Program-made: the position numbers and the translations under genes
Shown: one piece after another, positions 8,080 to 15,977 of the stretch
Layout of the letters: each line of letters opens with the position of its first letter
How positions within the stretch are numbered: position 1 is the stretch's first letter
Notes under the pieces: model-generated
What the model saw: the letters and a program-made list of their open reading frames with translations, nothing else
Databases searched by the model: none
Told to the model about the DNA's origin: nothing
Source of the DNA: Exiguobacterium sp.
GTDB taxonomy: Bacteria > Bacillota > Bacilli > Exiguobacteriales > Exiguobacteriaceae
Assembly (NCBI RefSeq): GCF_020832205.1
Contig: NZ_JAFIFD010000049.1
Span: 1 to 64,000 of the forward strand
DNA: 64,000 nt
Reading direction: 5' to 3'

Positions 8080-9977
8080 GAATGAAGTTCCTCCCATTCC
8101 GCATACAGTGCCGTGATTGATTCTTTTGTCGCATCCGATTCGGTCGACAGTTCTTGCGCCCGCGCGAAATCGTTGAACACGTCCGGCTCACAAAGGAGCT
8201 GCTCGATTTCCTCGAGTCGCATCTCGTGTTGCTCGATGGTGAGCTCGATCTCTTCGATGCGTTGCTTCATCCGACGCTCTTCGCGTTGTTGTTCTTTATC
8301 GGCGCGTTGTTTCTTGACGACGACTTCTTTCGTCTCAACGCGTGCGAGCCGGGCGAGTTCCTCGAGCTCTTCTTTCTTCTCGACATAATACGAGTAGTCG
8401 CCGAGGTACTCGTCGATCCCGTTCGGTGTGATCTCTAACACGCGCGTCGCGAGCCGGTCGATGAAGTACCGGTCGTGCGAGACGAAGAGAATCGTGCCGG
8501 GGTAGTCGAGGAGTGCGTTCTCGAGGATCATCTTCGAGTCGAGGTCCAAGTGGTTCGTCGGCTCATCCAAGATGAGCAAGTTCGGTTGTTCGAGCTTCAG
8601 CTTGGCGAGCGTCAGCCGGGCCCGTTCGCCGCCTGACAGTTCGTGGACACGCTTCATGACGTCGTCGCCGCTAAAGAGGAACTGACCGAGCAGGCTCCGC
8701 ACTTCTTGCTCGCGCATGAGCGGCCAGTCGTTCCAAATCTCGTCGATGACGCGGTTTTTATCCGACAAGTTCTGTTGCTCCTGGTCGTAATAGCCGATTT
8801 CGACGCCGGTGCCGTAACGGATATCCCCGGTGAGCGCCGGTTGTTGCTTCGTCAGTACTTTCAAAAGCGTCGACTTGCCGACCCCGTTCGGACCGACGAG
8901 GGCGACCGATTCGCCGCGTTGCAGTTGGAAACGCAAGTTCTGTGCGATCGGCTCTTCATATCCGATGGCGAGGTCGCTTCCGCTCAACACGTCGTTCCCG
9001 CTCTGGCGCTTGATCGAGAAGGAGAGCACGGCGCTGCGTTCATCGCCGTCAGGCACTTCGAGACGGTCGACTTTCTCAAGACGCTTGCGCACACTTTGGG
9101 CCCGTTTCGTCGTCGTCGCCCGGGCGATGTTCCGTTGGATAAAGTCTTGCATCTTGGCAATCTCTTCTTGTTGCGATTCGAACTGCTTCTTCTCTTGTTC
9201 GTAAAGAGCGGCCTTTTGCTCGAGATACTTCGTATAGTTCCCGACGAAACGGCGGCTTCGATGACGTGACAACTCGTACACGACCGAGACGACCCGGTCG
9301 AGGAAGTAGCGGTCGTGGGAGACGATGAGGACAGCGCCTTTATAACCGCTCAAGTACTTCTCGAGCCAGGCGAGCGTCTCGATGTCCAAATGGTTCGTCG
9401 GCTCGTCCAAGATGAGCAGGTCCGGACTTTGCAGGAGCATTTTCGCCAAGGCGAGACGCGTCCGCTGTCCGCCCGAGAGCGTGTCGATTTGACGTTCGAA
9501 GTCGTCCGGGTAAAACCGCATTCCGTGAAGCACCGAACGGATCGTCGCTTCATATTGATAGCCGCCTCGGTCTTTGAACGTATGCTGCTCTTCGTCATAT
9601 GTCGAAAGCAGACGTTCATAGGCGGCAGGATCGTTCAAGATGCGCTCCGACCCCATGTCTTGCTCCATCTGGCGGAGCGTCTTCTCTTGCTCGATCAAGT
9701 CAGTGAAGACGGTGAGCATCTCATTCCAAATCGTCTCGTTCGATTCTAGCCCTGAGTCTTGGGCGAGGTAACCGATCGTCACGTCTTTTGGTTTCATGAT
9801 GTCGCCAGAGTCGTAGTTGTATTCACCGGCGATGACTTTTAAGAGCGTCGACTTGCCGGCGCCGTTGCGGCCGACGAGAGCGACGCGTTCCCCTTCTTGA
9901 ATCTCGAGTTTGACGTTCTCTAAAATCGGCTCGACGCCGAATGATTTTGATAAGTTATTGACTTGCAATAGGATCAA
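8076..9977 (-). CDS. ABC-F ATPase, YdiF type (633 aa)
   Basis: Two ABC nucleotide-binding domains are fused in one chain without membrane helices. Walker A motifs GRNGAGKST (about residue 37) and GPNGVGKST (about residue 358), two LSGG signatures and two LILDEPTNHLD Walker B motifs are intact. The charged linker and long C-terminal coiled coil (about 540-633) are typical of ABC-F proteins, which act on the ribosome. Synteny with tsaD and rex matches B. subtilis ydiF. The start appears to be TTG at 9977, with AAAGGGG upstream; no in-frame ATG lies nearby. Confidence 0.92.
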   Translation of the reverse strand: MILLQVNNLSKSFGVEPILENVKLEIQEGERVALVGRNGAGKSTLLKVIAGEYNYDSGDIMKPKDVTIGYLAQDSGLESNETIWNEMLTVFTDLIEQEKTLRQMEQDMGSERILNDPAAYERLLSTYDEEQHTFKDRGGYQYEATIRSVLHGMRFYPDDFERQIDTLSGGQRTRLALAKMLLQSPDLLILDEPTNHLDIETLAWLEKYLSGYKGAVLIVSHDRYFLDRVVSVVYELSRHRSRRFVGNYTKYLEQKAALYEQEKKQFESQQEEIAKMQDFIQRNIARATTTKRAQSVRKRLEKVDRLEVPDGDERSAVLSFSIKRQSGNDVLSGSDLAIGYEEPIAQNLRFQLQRGESVALVGPNGVGKSTLLKVLTKQQPALTGDIRYGTGVEIGYYDQEQQNLSDKNRVIDEIWNDWPLMREQEVRSLLGQFLFSGDDVMKRVHELSGGERARLTLAKLKLEQPNLLILDEPTNHLDLDSKMILENALLDYPGTILFVSHDRYFIDRLATRVLEITPNGIDEYLGDYSYYVEKKEELEELARLARVETKEVVVKKQRADKEQQREERRMKQRIEEIELTIEQHEMRLEEIEQLLCEPDVFNDFARAQELSTESDATKESITALYAEWEELHS

Positions 9978-10040
9978 GTGAAAAAACCCCTTTCTCTCTG
10001 TTTAGTATACTTTATTTCTTCCCCTTTTCAGGTATATTCA

Positions 10041-10069
10041 TTGAGTGCTTATGTGAATTCGTTTACAAT
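10041..10069 (+). promoter_or_regulatory. promoter of rex-tatA-tatC
   Basis: TTGAGT (10041-10046), a 17-nt spacer and TACAAT (10064-10069) form a good sigma-A promoter. A Rex-type palindrome fills the spacer. Confidence 0.8.
10051..10068. promoter_or_regulatory. Rex operator in the rex promoter
   Basis: ATGTGAATTCGTTTACAA fits the Rex consensus WTGTGAANNNNTTCACAW with one mismatch (TTTACA for TTCACA). It lies between -35 and -10 of the rex promoter, so redox-dependent self-repression is expected. Confidence 0.7.
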
Positions 10070-10126
10070 CAAGGTGTATGAAATCAGATTCGTTTGAAAC
10101 GCGTCGTAAAAAGGAGGCTCTTTCCG

Positions 10127-10783
10127 TTGAGTCAAAACGAACCAAAGATTCCGCAAGCGACAGCCAAACGGTTGCCACTATACTATCGGTTTATTCAAAG
10201 CCTGCATTCGTCAGGTAAACAACGTGTCTCTTCTGCTGAACTGAGTGAGGCGGTCAAAGTCGATTCGGCGACGATTCGCCGGGACTTCTCGTACTTCGGT
10301 GCGCTCGGTAAAAAGGGATATGGCTATAACGTACAGTATCTGTTAGACTTTTTCCGAAAGACGTTGAACCAAGACGAAATCACGAACGTCGCCTTAGTCG
10401 GTGTCGGTCATCTCGGGACAGCTTTCGTCAACTATAACTTCCTTAAAAACAATAACACACATATCGTCGTCGGGTTTGACGCAGACGAGACAAAAGTCGG
10501 CACGACGATGTCCGGTGTCCCGATTCATCACGTCGATGAGATGGAACAGATCATGAAGCAAAACAAAATCGATGTCGCCATTCTCACGGTCCCGTCCGCC
10601 TATGCGCAGCCGGTCGCTGACGACTTGGTCCGCTTTGGCATCAAAGGGATTTTGAACTTCACGCCGGCGCGTTTGACGGTGCCGGATACGGTGCGTGTCC
10701 ATCATATCGACTTGTCGATCGAACTCCAGTCGCTCATTTACTTTATGCAACATTATCCATCAGCTGAGGGGGTCCATCAATAA
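10127..10783 (+). CDS. rex: redox-sensing transcriptional repressor Rex (218 aa)
   Basis: Rex is a winged-helix repressor with a C-terminal Rossmann domain that senses the NADH/NAD+ ratio. The HTH ([24 protein letters not shown]) and the NAD-binding [13 protein letters not shown] are both present. The TTG start at 10127 is supported by AAGGAGG 9 nt upstream; the longer frame (11 more codons) runs back through that site. The gene is followed with 1-nt overlap by tatA, and its promoter carries a Rex box. Confidence 0.95.
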   Translation: MSQNEPKIPQATAKRLPLYYRFIQSLHSSGKQRVSSAELSEAVKVDSATIRRDFSYFGALGKKGYGYNVQYLLDFFRKTLNQDEITNVALVGVGHLGTAFVNYNFLKNNNTHIVVGFDADETKVGTTMSGVPIHHVDEMEQIMKQNKIDVAILTVPSAYAQPVADDLVRFGIKGILNFTPARLTVPDTVRVHHIDLSIELQSLIYFMQHYPSAEGVHQ

Positions 10784-11001
10784 TGGAATTTCTATTATCA
10801 TCACTCGTCGTCGGTATTCCAGGGGGAGCAAGTTTGTTTTTCATCGCGCTCATCGCGCTCATCATCTTCGGACCGAAGAAATTGCCTGAGTTCGGCCGTG
10901 CCGCCGGACAGACGCTCCGCGAGTTCAAAAATGCCACGAACGGCATGATGAAAGAGCATGACGAGAGCGACAAGAAAGATTCTGAGAAGAAAGAGCAGTA
11001 A
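10783..11001 (+). CDS. tatA: Sec-independent translocase component TatA (72 aa)
   Basis: One N-terminal membrane helix (about residues 13-28) is followed by the FGPKKLPE hinge and an amphipathic helix, then a charged tail, which is the classical TatA layout. TatA multimers form the export pore for folded proteins. The ATG overlaps the rex stop by one base (TAATG). It is paired with tatC downstream, a minimal TatAC system as usual in Bacilli. Confidence 0.95.
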   Translation: MEFLLSSLVVGIPGGASLFFIALIALIIFGPKKLPEFGRAAGQTLREFKNATNGMMKEHDESDKKDSEKKEQ

Positions 11002-11003
11002 TC

Positions 11004-11792
11004 ATGACCCATCAAACTGATCAAGAGCGGGCGCTGTCCGACCACTTGACAGAGCTGCGGAGACGACTGATGCTGTCGGCATTTGTCGTCTTTGCCTTCT
11101 TTTTGATGGCTTTGCCGAGTGTCAAATACGTGCTCGCCTACTTGCAGGCGGACCTCGTTGAACGAGGACTTGAGCTGAACGCCTTTGGGGTCGCGGACCC
11201 GCTTATGATTTACTTGAATTTGGCGCTCGTCATCGGTCTCGTCGCGTCCAGTCCGTTTCTACTGTATCAACTGTGGGCGTTTGTCGCACCTGGTCTGCAT
11301 CCGAACGAGCGGAAAGGGACGCTCGCCTATATCCCGATCATCTTCGTGTTGTTCCTCGTCGGGCTCGCGTTCGCCTATTACTGGTTGTTCCCGCTCGTCC
11401 TCGACATCTCGACGAACTTAGGACAAGACCTCGGGCTGACGCAAATCATCGGGGCCTCGAACTACTTCACGTTCTTGTTGCAGCTGACGATCCCGTTCGG
11501 CCTGTTGTTCCAGTTACCGGTCGTGACGATGTTCTTGACGCGCATCGGGGTCGTGACGCCGTACTTCTTATCCTCGATTCGGAAATATGCGTACTTCGCC
11601 TTGTTCGTCGTCGCCGCGTTCATCACACCGCCGGACTTGACGTCGCACCTCATGGTGTCGTTGCCGCTCTTCTTCCTCTATGAGATCAGCTTGTCGATCT
11701 CACGCATCACGTACCGGGGTGTACTCCGCCGGGAGAAAGAAGCGATGGTGAAAGAACAGATGGATTTGATGAAGCAAATGAATGAGAAGTGA
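11004..11792 (+). CDS. tatC: Sec-independent translocase component TatC (262 aa)
   Basis: TatC is the twin-arginine signal receptor. The N-terminal LSDHLTELRRRL motif near residues 10-21 is the family signature, and six membrane helices are predicted. Length is normal. It follows tatA by 2 nt and ends at a strong terminator, completing the rex-tatA-tatC operon. Confidence 0.96.
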   Translation: MTHQTDQERALSDHLTELRRRLMLSAFVVFAFFLMALPSVKYVLAYLQADLVERGLELNAFGVADPLMIYLNLALVIGLVASSPFLLYQLWAFVAPGLHPNERKGTLAYIPIIFVLFLVGLAFAYYWLFPLVLDISTNLGQDLGLTQIIGASNYFTFLLQLTIPFGLLFQLPVVTMFLTRIGVVTPYFLSSIRKYAYFALFVVAAFITPPDLTSHLMVSLPLFFLYEISLSISRITYRGVLRREKEAMVKEQMDLMKQMNEK

Positions 11793-11824
11793 GCATCGCG
11801 TTCTTTTACGCGATGTTTTTTTTG
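11793..11824 (+). terminator. terminator of rex-tatA-tatC
   Basis: The stem CATCGCGT / ACGCGATG is followed by eight T, directly after the tatC stop codon. Confidence 0.9.
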
Positions 11825-11890
11825 AACGAGTAAGTGTGACGACACCGTGGTAAGATAAGGGAACCATCAACAAATCGGGGAGGACAGGTC

Positions 11891-12178
11891 ATGTGGGAAT
11901 ATTACGGGGACGCGCTCATCGCGGTCGGCGTCTTGACGACGGCGTTGCTCGTCTGCGCGCTTCACTTTTTACGTTCGTCACGTAAACGAAGACTGACGCC
12001 CCCGCTTCTGATTGCAGGTGTCGGCTATGCGTTGTTCCTCATCGGTCTCGTCTTCGTCCGAGGCTGGGACGGGCTAGGGTGGAGCTTGGTTGGATTTAGT
12101 CTGTATGCGCTTGGGTTTCTTATCTATATCGCCGTCGCCACGTATCTTTGGTTTCAACAGCGGCGCCTCGAATCGTGA
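11891..12178 (+). CDS. small membrane protein (95 aa)
   Basis: Three hydrophobic helices are predicted (about residues 7-27, 39-57 and 64-86), separated by a basic loop (SSRKRRL). GGGAGGAC lies 6 nt before the ATG, which supports the start. It is monocistronic with its own terminator. Position between tatC and the nox promoter corresponds roughly to small ydi membrane genes in B. subtilis, but I see no convincing family match. Confidence 0.7.
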   Translation: MWEYYGDALIAVGVLTTALLVCALHFLRSSRKRRLTPPLLIAGVGYALFLIGLVFVRGWDGLGWSLVGFSLYALGFLIYIAVATYLWFQQRRLES

Positions 12179-12206
12179 CCATCCTGTCCATAGGGTGGTC
12201 TTTTTT
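12177..12206 (+). terminator. terminator after the 95-aa membrane gene
   Basis: GACCATCC / GGGTGGTC stem with one G-T pair is followed by TTTTTT. The stem begins inside the stop codon. Confidence 0.8.
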
Positions 12207-12264
12207 GTGTCACAATACGTGTTCAAACTTTCGACATAATTACGTGAAAAACTGAGCAAAGGGA

Positions 12265-12294
12265 TTGTCAAATCTTCTTGTGAAATAGTACACT
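12265..12294 (+). promoter_or_regulatory. promoter of the NADH oxidase gene
   Basis: TTGTCA (12265-12270) and TACACT (12289-12294) are 18 nt apart. A TTGTGAA half-site overlaps the -10 region and a full TGTGA-TCACA palindrome lies just downstream. Confidence 0.6.
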
Positions 12295-12309
12295 AAGTTT
12301 AGAAATCGA

Positions 12310-12327
12310 ATGTGATATTTATCACAA
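12310..12327. promoter_or_regulatory. Rex or Fnr operator upstream of nox
   Basis: ATGTGATATTTATCACAA is a perfect TGTGA-N6-TCACA dyad. It fits both the Rex consensus and the Crp/Fnr consensus. Its place just downstream of the predicted transcription start favours repression, hence Rex. Confidence 0.7.
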
Positions 12328-12365
12328 TCATAAACTTGCCAACTACTCAAAGGAGAGACTACCAT

Positions 12366-13712
12366 ATGAAAATCGCAGTCATCGGATGTACACACGCAGG
12401 AACAGCAGCAGTTAAAGGCTTACTCGCCAAGCATGACAATCTCGACATCACTGTCTACGAGCGGAACGACAACGTCAGCTTCCTATCGTGTGGGATCGCC
12501 CTCCACGTCGGCGGCGTCGTCAAACGCGCTGAAGAATTGTTTTACTCGTCACCGACCGAGCTTGAAGAACTCGGTGCGCATATGCGCATGAAGCACGATG
12601 TGTTGAACATCGATACGGAAGCGAAGACGGTCCACGCCAAAAACCTTGAGACAGGCGAAGACGTGTATGACACGTTCGACCGCTTAATCATGACGACAGG
12701 TTCATGGCCGATCGTCCCGACGCTTCCTGGCATCGAGATGACTGGGATTGAGCTCTGTAAAAACTACGCGCACGCCCAGCGCATCATCGAGCGGGCAACG
12801 GATGCGACGAATATCGCCGTCATCGGTGCCGGCTATATCGGCGTCGAACTCGTCGAGGCGTTCGAAGTGTATGGCAAGCACGTCACGTTCATCGACAGTG
12901 CTGACCGCATCTTGAACAAGTACCTCGACAAGTCGTTCACGGATCAACTCGAAGCGGACATGACGTCACGCGGCATCGACCTCGAGCTCGGTCAGACGGT
13001 CGAAGCGTTCCGTGGAATCGACGGCAACGTCACGCACGTCGTGACGGACAAAGGTGAGTTCGAGGCCGACCTCGTCATCTTATGTGTCGGTTTCCGCCCG
13101 AACACAGGGTTACTTGAAGGCCAAGTCGACATGCTCGGCAACGGCGCCATCGTCGTCGACGAATATATGCGAACAAGCAACCCGGACGTCTTCGCAGCAG
13201 GAGACAGCTGTGCCGTCTACTACAACCCGGCGCGCACACACGCCTACATTCCGCTCGCGACGAACGCCGTCCGCATGGGGACGCTCGTCGCTGAGAACCT
13301 CGTCGCGCCGCGTGTCCGCTACCAAGGCACCCAAGGGACGTCAGGCCTTCGCCTCTACGACTGGAACATCGCCTCGTCAGGTCTCACGGAAGAAGCGGCC
13401 GGTCTATTCGGTCTCGACGTCGAGAGCGTCGTGATCGAGGATGCGTACCGTCCGGAGTTCATGCCGACGGCGGAACCGGTCCAGTTCAAACTTGTCTATG
13501 AAGTCGGCACGCATCGCGTCGTCGGGGGACAAGTGCTCTCGAAAGCGGACATGACGCAAGCGGTGAACACACTCTCGCTCGCGATCCAAAACGAGATGAC
13601 GGTCGAAGAGCTCGCCTACGTCGACTTCTTCTTCCAACCGCACTACAATAAGCCATGGCACTTCATCAACAGCGGGGCGCTCGCAGCGATGAAAGACAAA
13701 GTAAATGCTTAA
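12366..13712 (+). CDS. nox: NADH oxidase of the CoA-disulfide reductase/Nox family (448 aa)
   Basis: The flavoprotein has an N-terminal FAD-binding GCTHAG motif, an NAD(P)H-binding IGAGYIGVELVEAF near residues 155-168, and the single redox cysteine Cys42 in FLSCGIAL. This Cys42 arrangement is typical of water-forming NADH oxidases of lactic acid bacteria and of related peroxidases and CoA-disulfide reductases. The C-terminal LFFxPHFNKP-like stretch (DFFFQPHYNKP) also fits Nox. The ATG at 12366 follows AAAGGAG. A Rex-type operator in the leader supports a role in NADH/NAD+ balance. Water-forming versus peroxide-forming activity is not decidable here. Confidence 0.88.
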   Translation: MKIAVIGCTHAGTAAVKGLLAKHDNLDITVYERNDNVSFLSCGIALHVGGVVKRAEELFYSSPTELEELGAHMRMKHDVLNIDTEAKTVHAKNLETGEDVYDTFDRLIMTTGSWPIVPTLPGIEMTGIELCKNYAHAQRIIERATDATNIAVIGAGYIGVELVEAFEVYGKHVTFIDSADRILNKYLDKSFTDQLEADMTSRGIDLELGQTVEAFRGIDGNVTHVVTDKGEFEADLVILCVGFRPNTGLLEGQVDMLGNGAIVVDEYMRTSNPDVFAAGDSCAVYYNPARTHAYIPLATNAVRMGTLVAENLVAPRVRYQGTQGTSGLRLYDWNIASSGLTEEAAGLFGLDVESVVIEDAYRPEFMPTAEPVQFKLVYEVGTHRVVGGQVLSKADMTQAVNTLSLAIQNEMTVEELAYVDFFFQPHYNKPWHFINSGALAAMKDKVNA

Positions 13713-13747
13713 AAAAACTCGGGAGCCGCGGCTTCCGAGTTTTTTTA
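13711..13747 (+). terminator. terminator of nox
   Basis: The stem ACTCGGGAGCC / GGCTTCCGAGT with one mismatch is flanked by A-tract and T-tract and can serve both nox and the convergent pspC-like gene. Confidence 0.88.
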
Positions 13748-13927
13748 TAGATAGCGCGGGGCGTCCTTCATCGAGTTTGCCAAGATGATATAGACGAGGA
13801 CGTTCCCGGGCATGATGAGGAACAGCAGACGGACACCGAGCGAGGACAAGCCGAAGTATTCGGCGATGCCGCCGCAGACACCGGAAAGCGAGCGATCGGT
13901 GACAGATTTACGGAGGGTACGTTGCAT
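13745..13927 (-). CDS. PspC-domain membrane protein (60 aa)
   Basis: The sequence RSLSGVCGGIAEYFGL followed by a single membrane helix with PGNVLVYIILA is the PspC domain, found in envelope-stress proteins. At 60 residues it is essentially one PspC domain. The ATG at 13927 has AGGAG 8 nt upstream; the slightly longer frame lacks one. It is monocistronic and converges with nox. PspC proteins respond to membrane stress in other bacteria; no partner pspA gene is seen in the window. Confidence 0.85.
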   Translation of the reverse strand: MQRTLRKSVTDRSLSGVCGGIAEYFGLSSLGVRLLFLIMPGNVLVYIILANSMKDAPRYL

Positions 13928-14087
13928 AAGCGTGGCTCCTATCTTCATTGTGATATGAAAATTTTACCATATCGAATGGCGGTAAGCTGCATTTATCCTA
14001 TCATCGGACTAGGTTTTTTTTCGCCTGAAGCCGGGGAAGGGTAAGAGAAAGTATGTGTCACCTGGTCCTGTCAAAGGAGGAGCCGAT

Positions 14088-14561
14088 ATGGCGAAGAAGG
14101 AAAAGCAGTCCTACCACATCGTCACGTTCACGTTTCCAGAAGAGTCACTCTCATACCAAGCGTTCAGCAAGTTGAAGAAGTATCACGCCGAAGGGCTAAT
14201 CGGATTCGAACAGCTTGTCGTCATCAAGCGTGAAGACAATGGAGCTTTCTCGTTCGAGGACGCCGTTCAACTGACACCGACGAACAAATCGACGAAAGGT
14301 GCCTTGATCGGGATGGCAGTCGGGATTCTCGGGGGACCGTTCGGGATTTTATTCGGGACGCTCACGGGTGGATTGATTGGCGGGACGAAAGATTTAAAAC
14401 ACGTCCAAAGCATTCAAGAGACGTTCAAGCGTACTGTCGGCAACATTGAGCCCGGACAGACGGGTGTGATGGGTATCGGTGAAGAGTTCGACCATTCGGT
14501 GCTCGACGGACTTGCCGCTGAGCTCGGTGGAACGGTGACACGGACGGACGAAGAACTGTAA
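14088..14561 (+). CDS. DUF1269-type membrane-associated protein (157 aa)
   Basis: An N-terminal alpha/beta region (YHIVTFTFPEESLSYQAF) precedes a glycine-rich hydrophobic hairpin (GALIGMAVGILGGPFGILFG, about residues 80-105) and a soluble C-terminal part. This layout is that of DUF1269 proteins, whose function is unknown. The start follows CAAAGGAGG. The gene for an NADP-dependent oxidoreductase-like protein follows 13 nt later in the same direction. Confidence 0.72.
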   Translation: MAKKEKQSYHIVTFTFPEESLSYQAFSKLKKYHAEGLIGFEQLVVIKREDNGAFSFEDAVQLTPTNKSTKGALIGMAVGILGGPFGILFGTLTGGLIGGTKDLKHVQSIQETFKRTVGNIEPGQTGVMGIGEEFDHSVLDGLAAELGGTVTRTDEEL

Positions 14562-14574
14562 AGGGGAGTTGTGT

Positions 14575-15159
14575 ATGAAAATCGGGATATTAGGGGCAGG
14601 GAAAGTCGGGCGGACGCTCGGCCGCAAGTTCGAAGATGTCGGATATGAAGTGTTATACGGGACACGATCGGAGCGAGAAGGGACGATGCCGCTTCAAGAG
14701 GTAGCCTCGAACGCGCAGATTCTATTGTTGACGACACCGTTTGCGGCCGCGGTCGACTTGGTTCAGTCGCTGCGTGATTTAGACGACAAGATCGTCATCG
14801 ACGTGACGAATCCGATCGCCAAAGAGTTTAACGCGATTGAGCGGCCGGAAGGGAAATCTGGGGCCGAGCACCTGCAAGAGCTCGCCCCACACGTCCGTAT
14901 CGTCAAGGCGTTCAATCAGACCGGGGTCGAAAACTTGGAGAACCCGAACATGTCGATGATGTTCATCGCTGGGGACGAGCAGGAGTCGGTGCGGGCCGTC
15001 CAAGACCTCGCCTCGAAAATCGGCTTTGACGCCCATACGCTCAGACACTTAAAACTGGCGCGTGAGCTCGAGTCACTCGCCTGGTTATGGATTCATTACG
15101 CGACGAAAGAACGGAAGCATCGGAACTTCGCGTTCTACTTGAAAGAGAATAGTTTTTAA
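14575..15159 (+). CDS. NAD(P)-binding oxidoreductase, F420-dependent NADP reductase-like (194 aa)
   Basis: The N-terminal MKIGILGAGKVGRTLGRKF is a GxGxxG Rossmann dinucleotide-binding motif, followed by a basic GTRSER that favours NADP. A later VKAFNQTG segment (about residues 112-119) is typical of the COG2085 family. Such proteins include F420-dependent NADP reductases, but Bacilli lack F420, so the true substrate is unknown. GGGGAG lies upstream of ATG 14575. It forms a two-gene unit with the DUF1269 gene. Confidence 0.78.
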   Translation: MKIGILGAGKVGRTLGRKFEDVGYEVLYGTRSEREGTMPLQEVASNAQILLLTTPFAAAVDLVQSLRDLDDKIVIDVTNPIAKEFNAIERPEGKSGAEHLQELAPHVRIVKAFNQTGVENLENPNMSMMFIAGDEQESVRAVQDLASKIGFDAHTLRHLKLARELESLAWLWIHYATKERKHRNFAFYLKENSF

Positions 15160-15162
15160 CAG

Positions 15163-15195
15163 AAAAGACGGTCACGCGTTGGCGTGGCCGTCTAA
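15163..15195. terminator. terminator between convergent genes
   Basis: The stem GACGGTCACGC / GCGTGGCCGTC is followed on the minus strand by TTTTCTG, so it chiefly serves the TM2 gene. Confidence 0.75.
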
Positions 15196-15198
15196 TGG

Positions 15199-15558
15199 TT
15201 AAAAGGCTGCTTGTTGCTCAGAGCGAGTTTTCAAAGAAGCAATCGTTTCGCTTTCGATCGCCTCGACTTCACGTTGTTGCCAGCCTGGTATGAGGAATGC
15301 GTCGACGAGCGCCCAAATACCTGCGACGAACAACCCGACAAAACCAATCAATACAACTGTCAGGACGATTGAACCAACCGTGAGAGCAAGCATTGCGAGG
15401 GCGCTACCTGTCTTCTGAAAGTAGAAACGGTGGGCGCCGAACGCCCCGAGGAAGAACCAGAGCAAGTAGGCGACGACGAGGTTGCGTTTCCGTTTTTCGA
15501 CCTCGCTGTTGACGAGGAGCATTTCCTCTGTCGTTAAATCGGTACGTGAATAATTCAT
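15199..15558 (-). CDS. TM2-domain membrane protein (119 aa)
   Basis: The TM2 domain is clear: LLWFFLGAFGAHRFYFQKTGSA-type first helix with the GxHRFY motif, then a second helix pair ending in WALVDAFLIPG. A charged N-terminus (LVNSEVEKRKRN) and a soluble tail flank it. TM2 proteins occur widely but their bacterial role is unclear. AAGAAGG lies about 12 nt before the ATG. It is monocistronic. Confidence 0.85.
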   Translation of the reverse strand: MNYSRTDLTTEEMLLVNSEVEKRKRNLVVAYLLWFFLGAFGAHRFYFQKTGSALAMLALTVGSIVLTVVLIGFVGLFVAGIWALVDAFLIPGWQQREVEAIESETIASLKTRSEQQAAF

Positions 15559-15585
15559 GATGGGATGTGCCTTCTTTCTGAGAAT

Positions 15586-15594
15586 TGATATAAT
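15586..15594 (+). promoter_or_regulatory. extended -10 promoter
   Basis: TGATATAAT matches the extended -10 consensus TGNTATAAT perfectly. It lies about 80 nt upstream of the 52-aa membrane gene and points toward it. No good -35 is visible. Confidence 0.6.
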
Positions 15595-15675
15595 GAATGC
15601 AGTCTTTATTGTATAGGGGAAACGGATGAATTCCCATGATTTTCTATTTATTTTTTGGAAGCGAGGAACAACCGA

Positions 15676-15834
15676 ATGGGTTTTGCCATCTTAACGTTTA
15701 TCGTCGCGTTTATTCACGTCATCGCGGGAGCGGTCGTCTTACATAAATACCCGCAGTATAAAACAATCGCCATCAGTGTCATCGTGCTCGGTTTCATGTA
15801 CGGACTGTTGACGGTCGGGTTCATCGTGTTATAG
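15676..15834 (+). CDS. small two-helix membrane protein (52 aa)
   Basis: A short ORF encodes two hydrophobic helices: an N-terminal one starting MGFAILTFIVAFIHVIAG and a second starting ISVIVLGFMYGLLTV, joined by a polar HKYPQYK loop. Support comes from an extended -10 promoter upstream, a GAGGAA ribosome binding site 6-7 nt before ATG, and a strong terminator 16 nt after the stop. It falls between convergent or divergent known genes and uses normal codons. No family was recognised. Confidence 0.65.
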   Translation: MGFAILTFIVAFIHVIAGAVVLHKYPQYKTIAISVIVLGFMYGLLTVGFIVL

Positions 15835-15850
15835 AAGAAGTCAAGGACAT

Positions 15851-15886
15851 GAAGACCGGTGAGGCGAAAGCCTGACCGGTCTTTTC
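15851..15886 (+). terminator. terminator of the 52-aa gene
   Basis: The stem AAGACCGGT-AGGC / GCCT-ACCGGTCTT with loop GAAA is followed by TT-C-T. It is a strong GNRA-looped hairpin. Confidence 0.8.
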
Positions 15887-15977
15887 TGTGTGAGGGACTG
15901 TGGTTTAAGTCATCGGATAACGTGAATAGAACAAAGAATGTTGTTATTGTTTGCATTGGAATGGAAGGAGTCTAATT

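Noticed and set aside
12288-12327. Two full Rex sites before nox
   Set aside because: The upstream TTGTGAAATAGTACACTA has only one good half-site, so I report it as a half-site and not as an operator.
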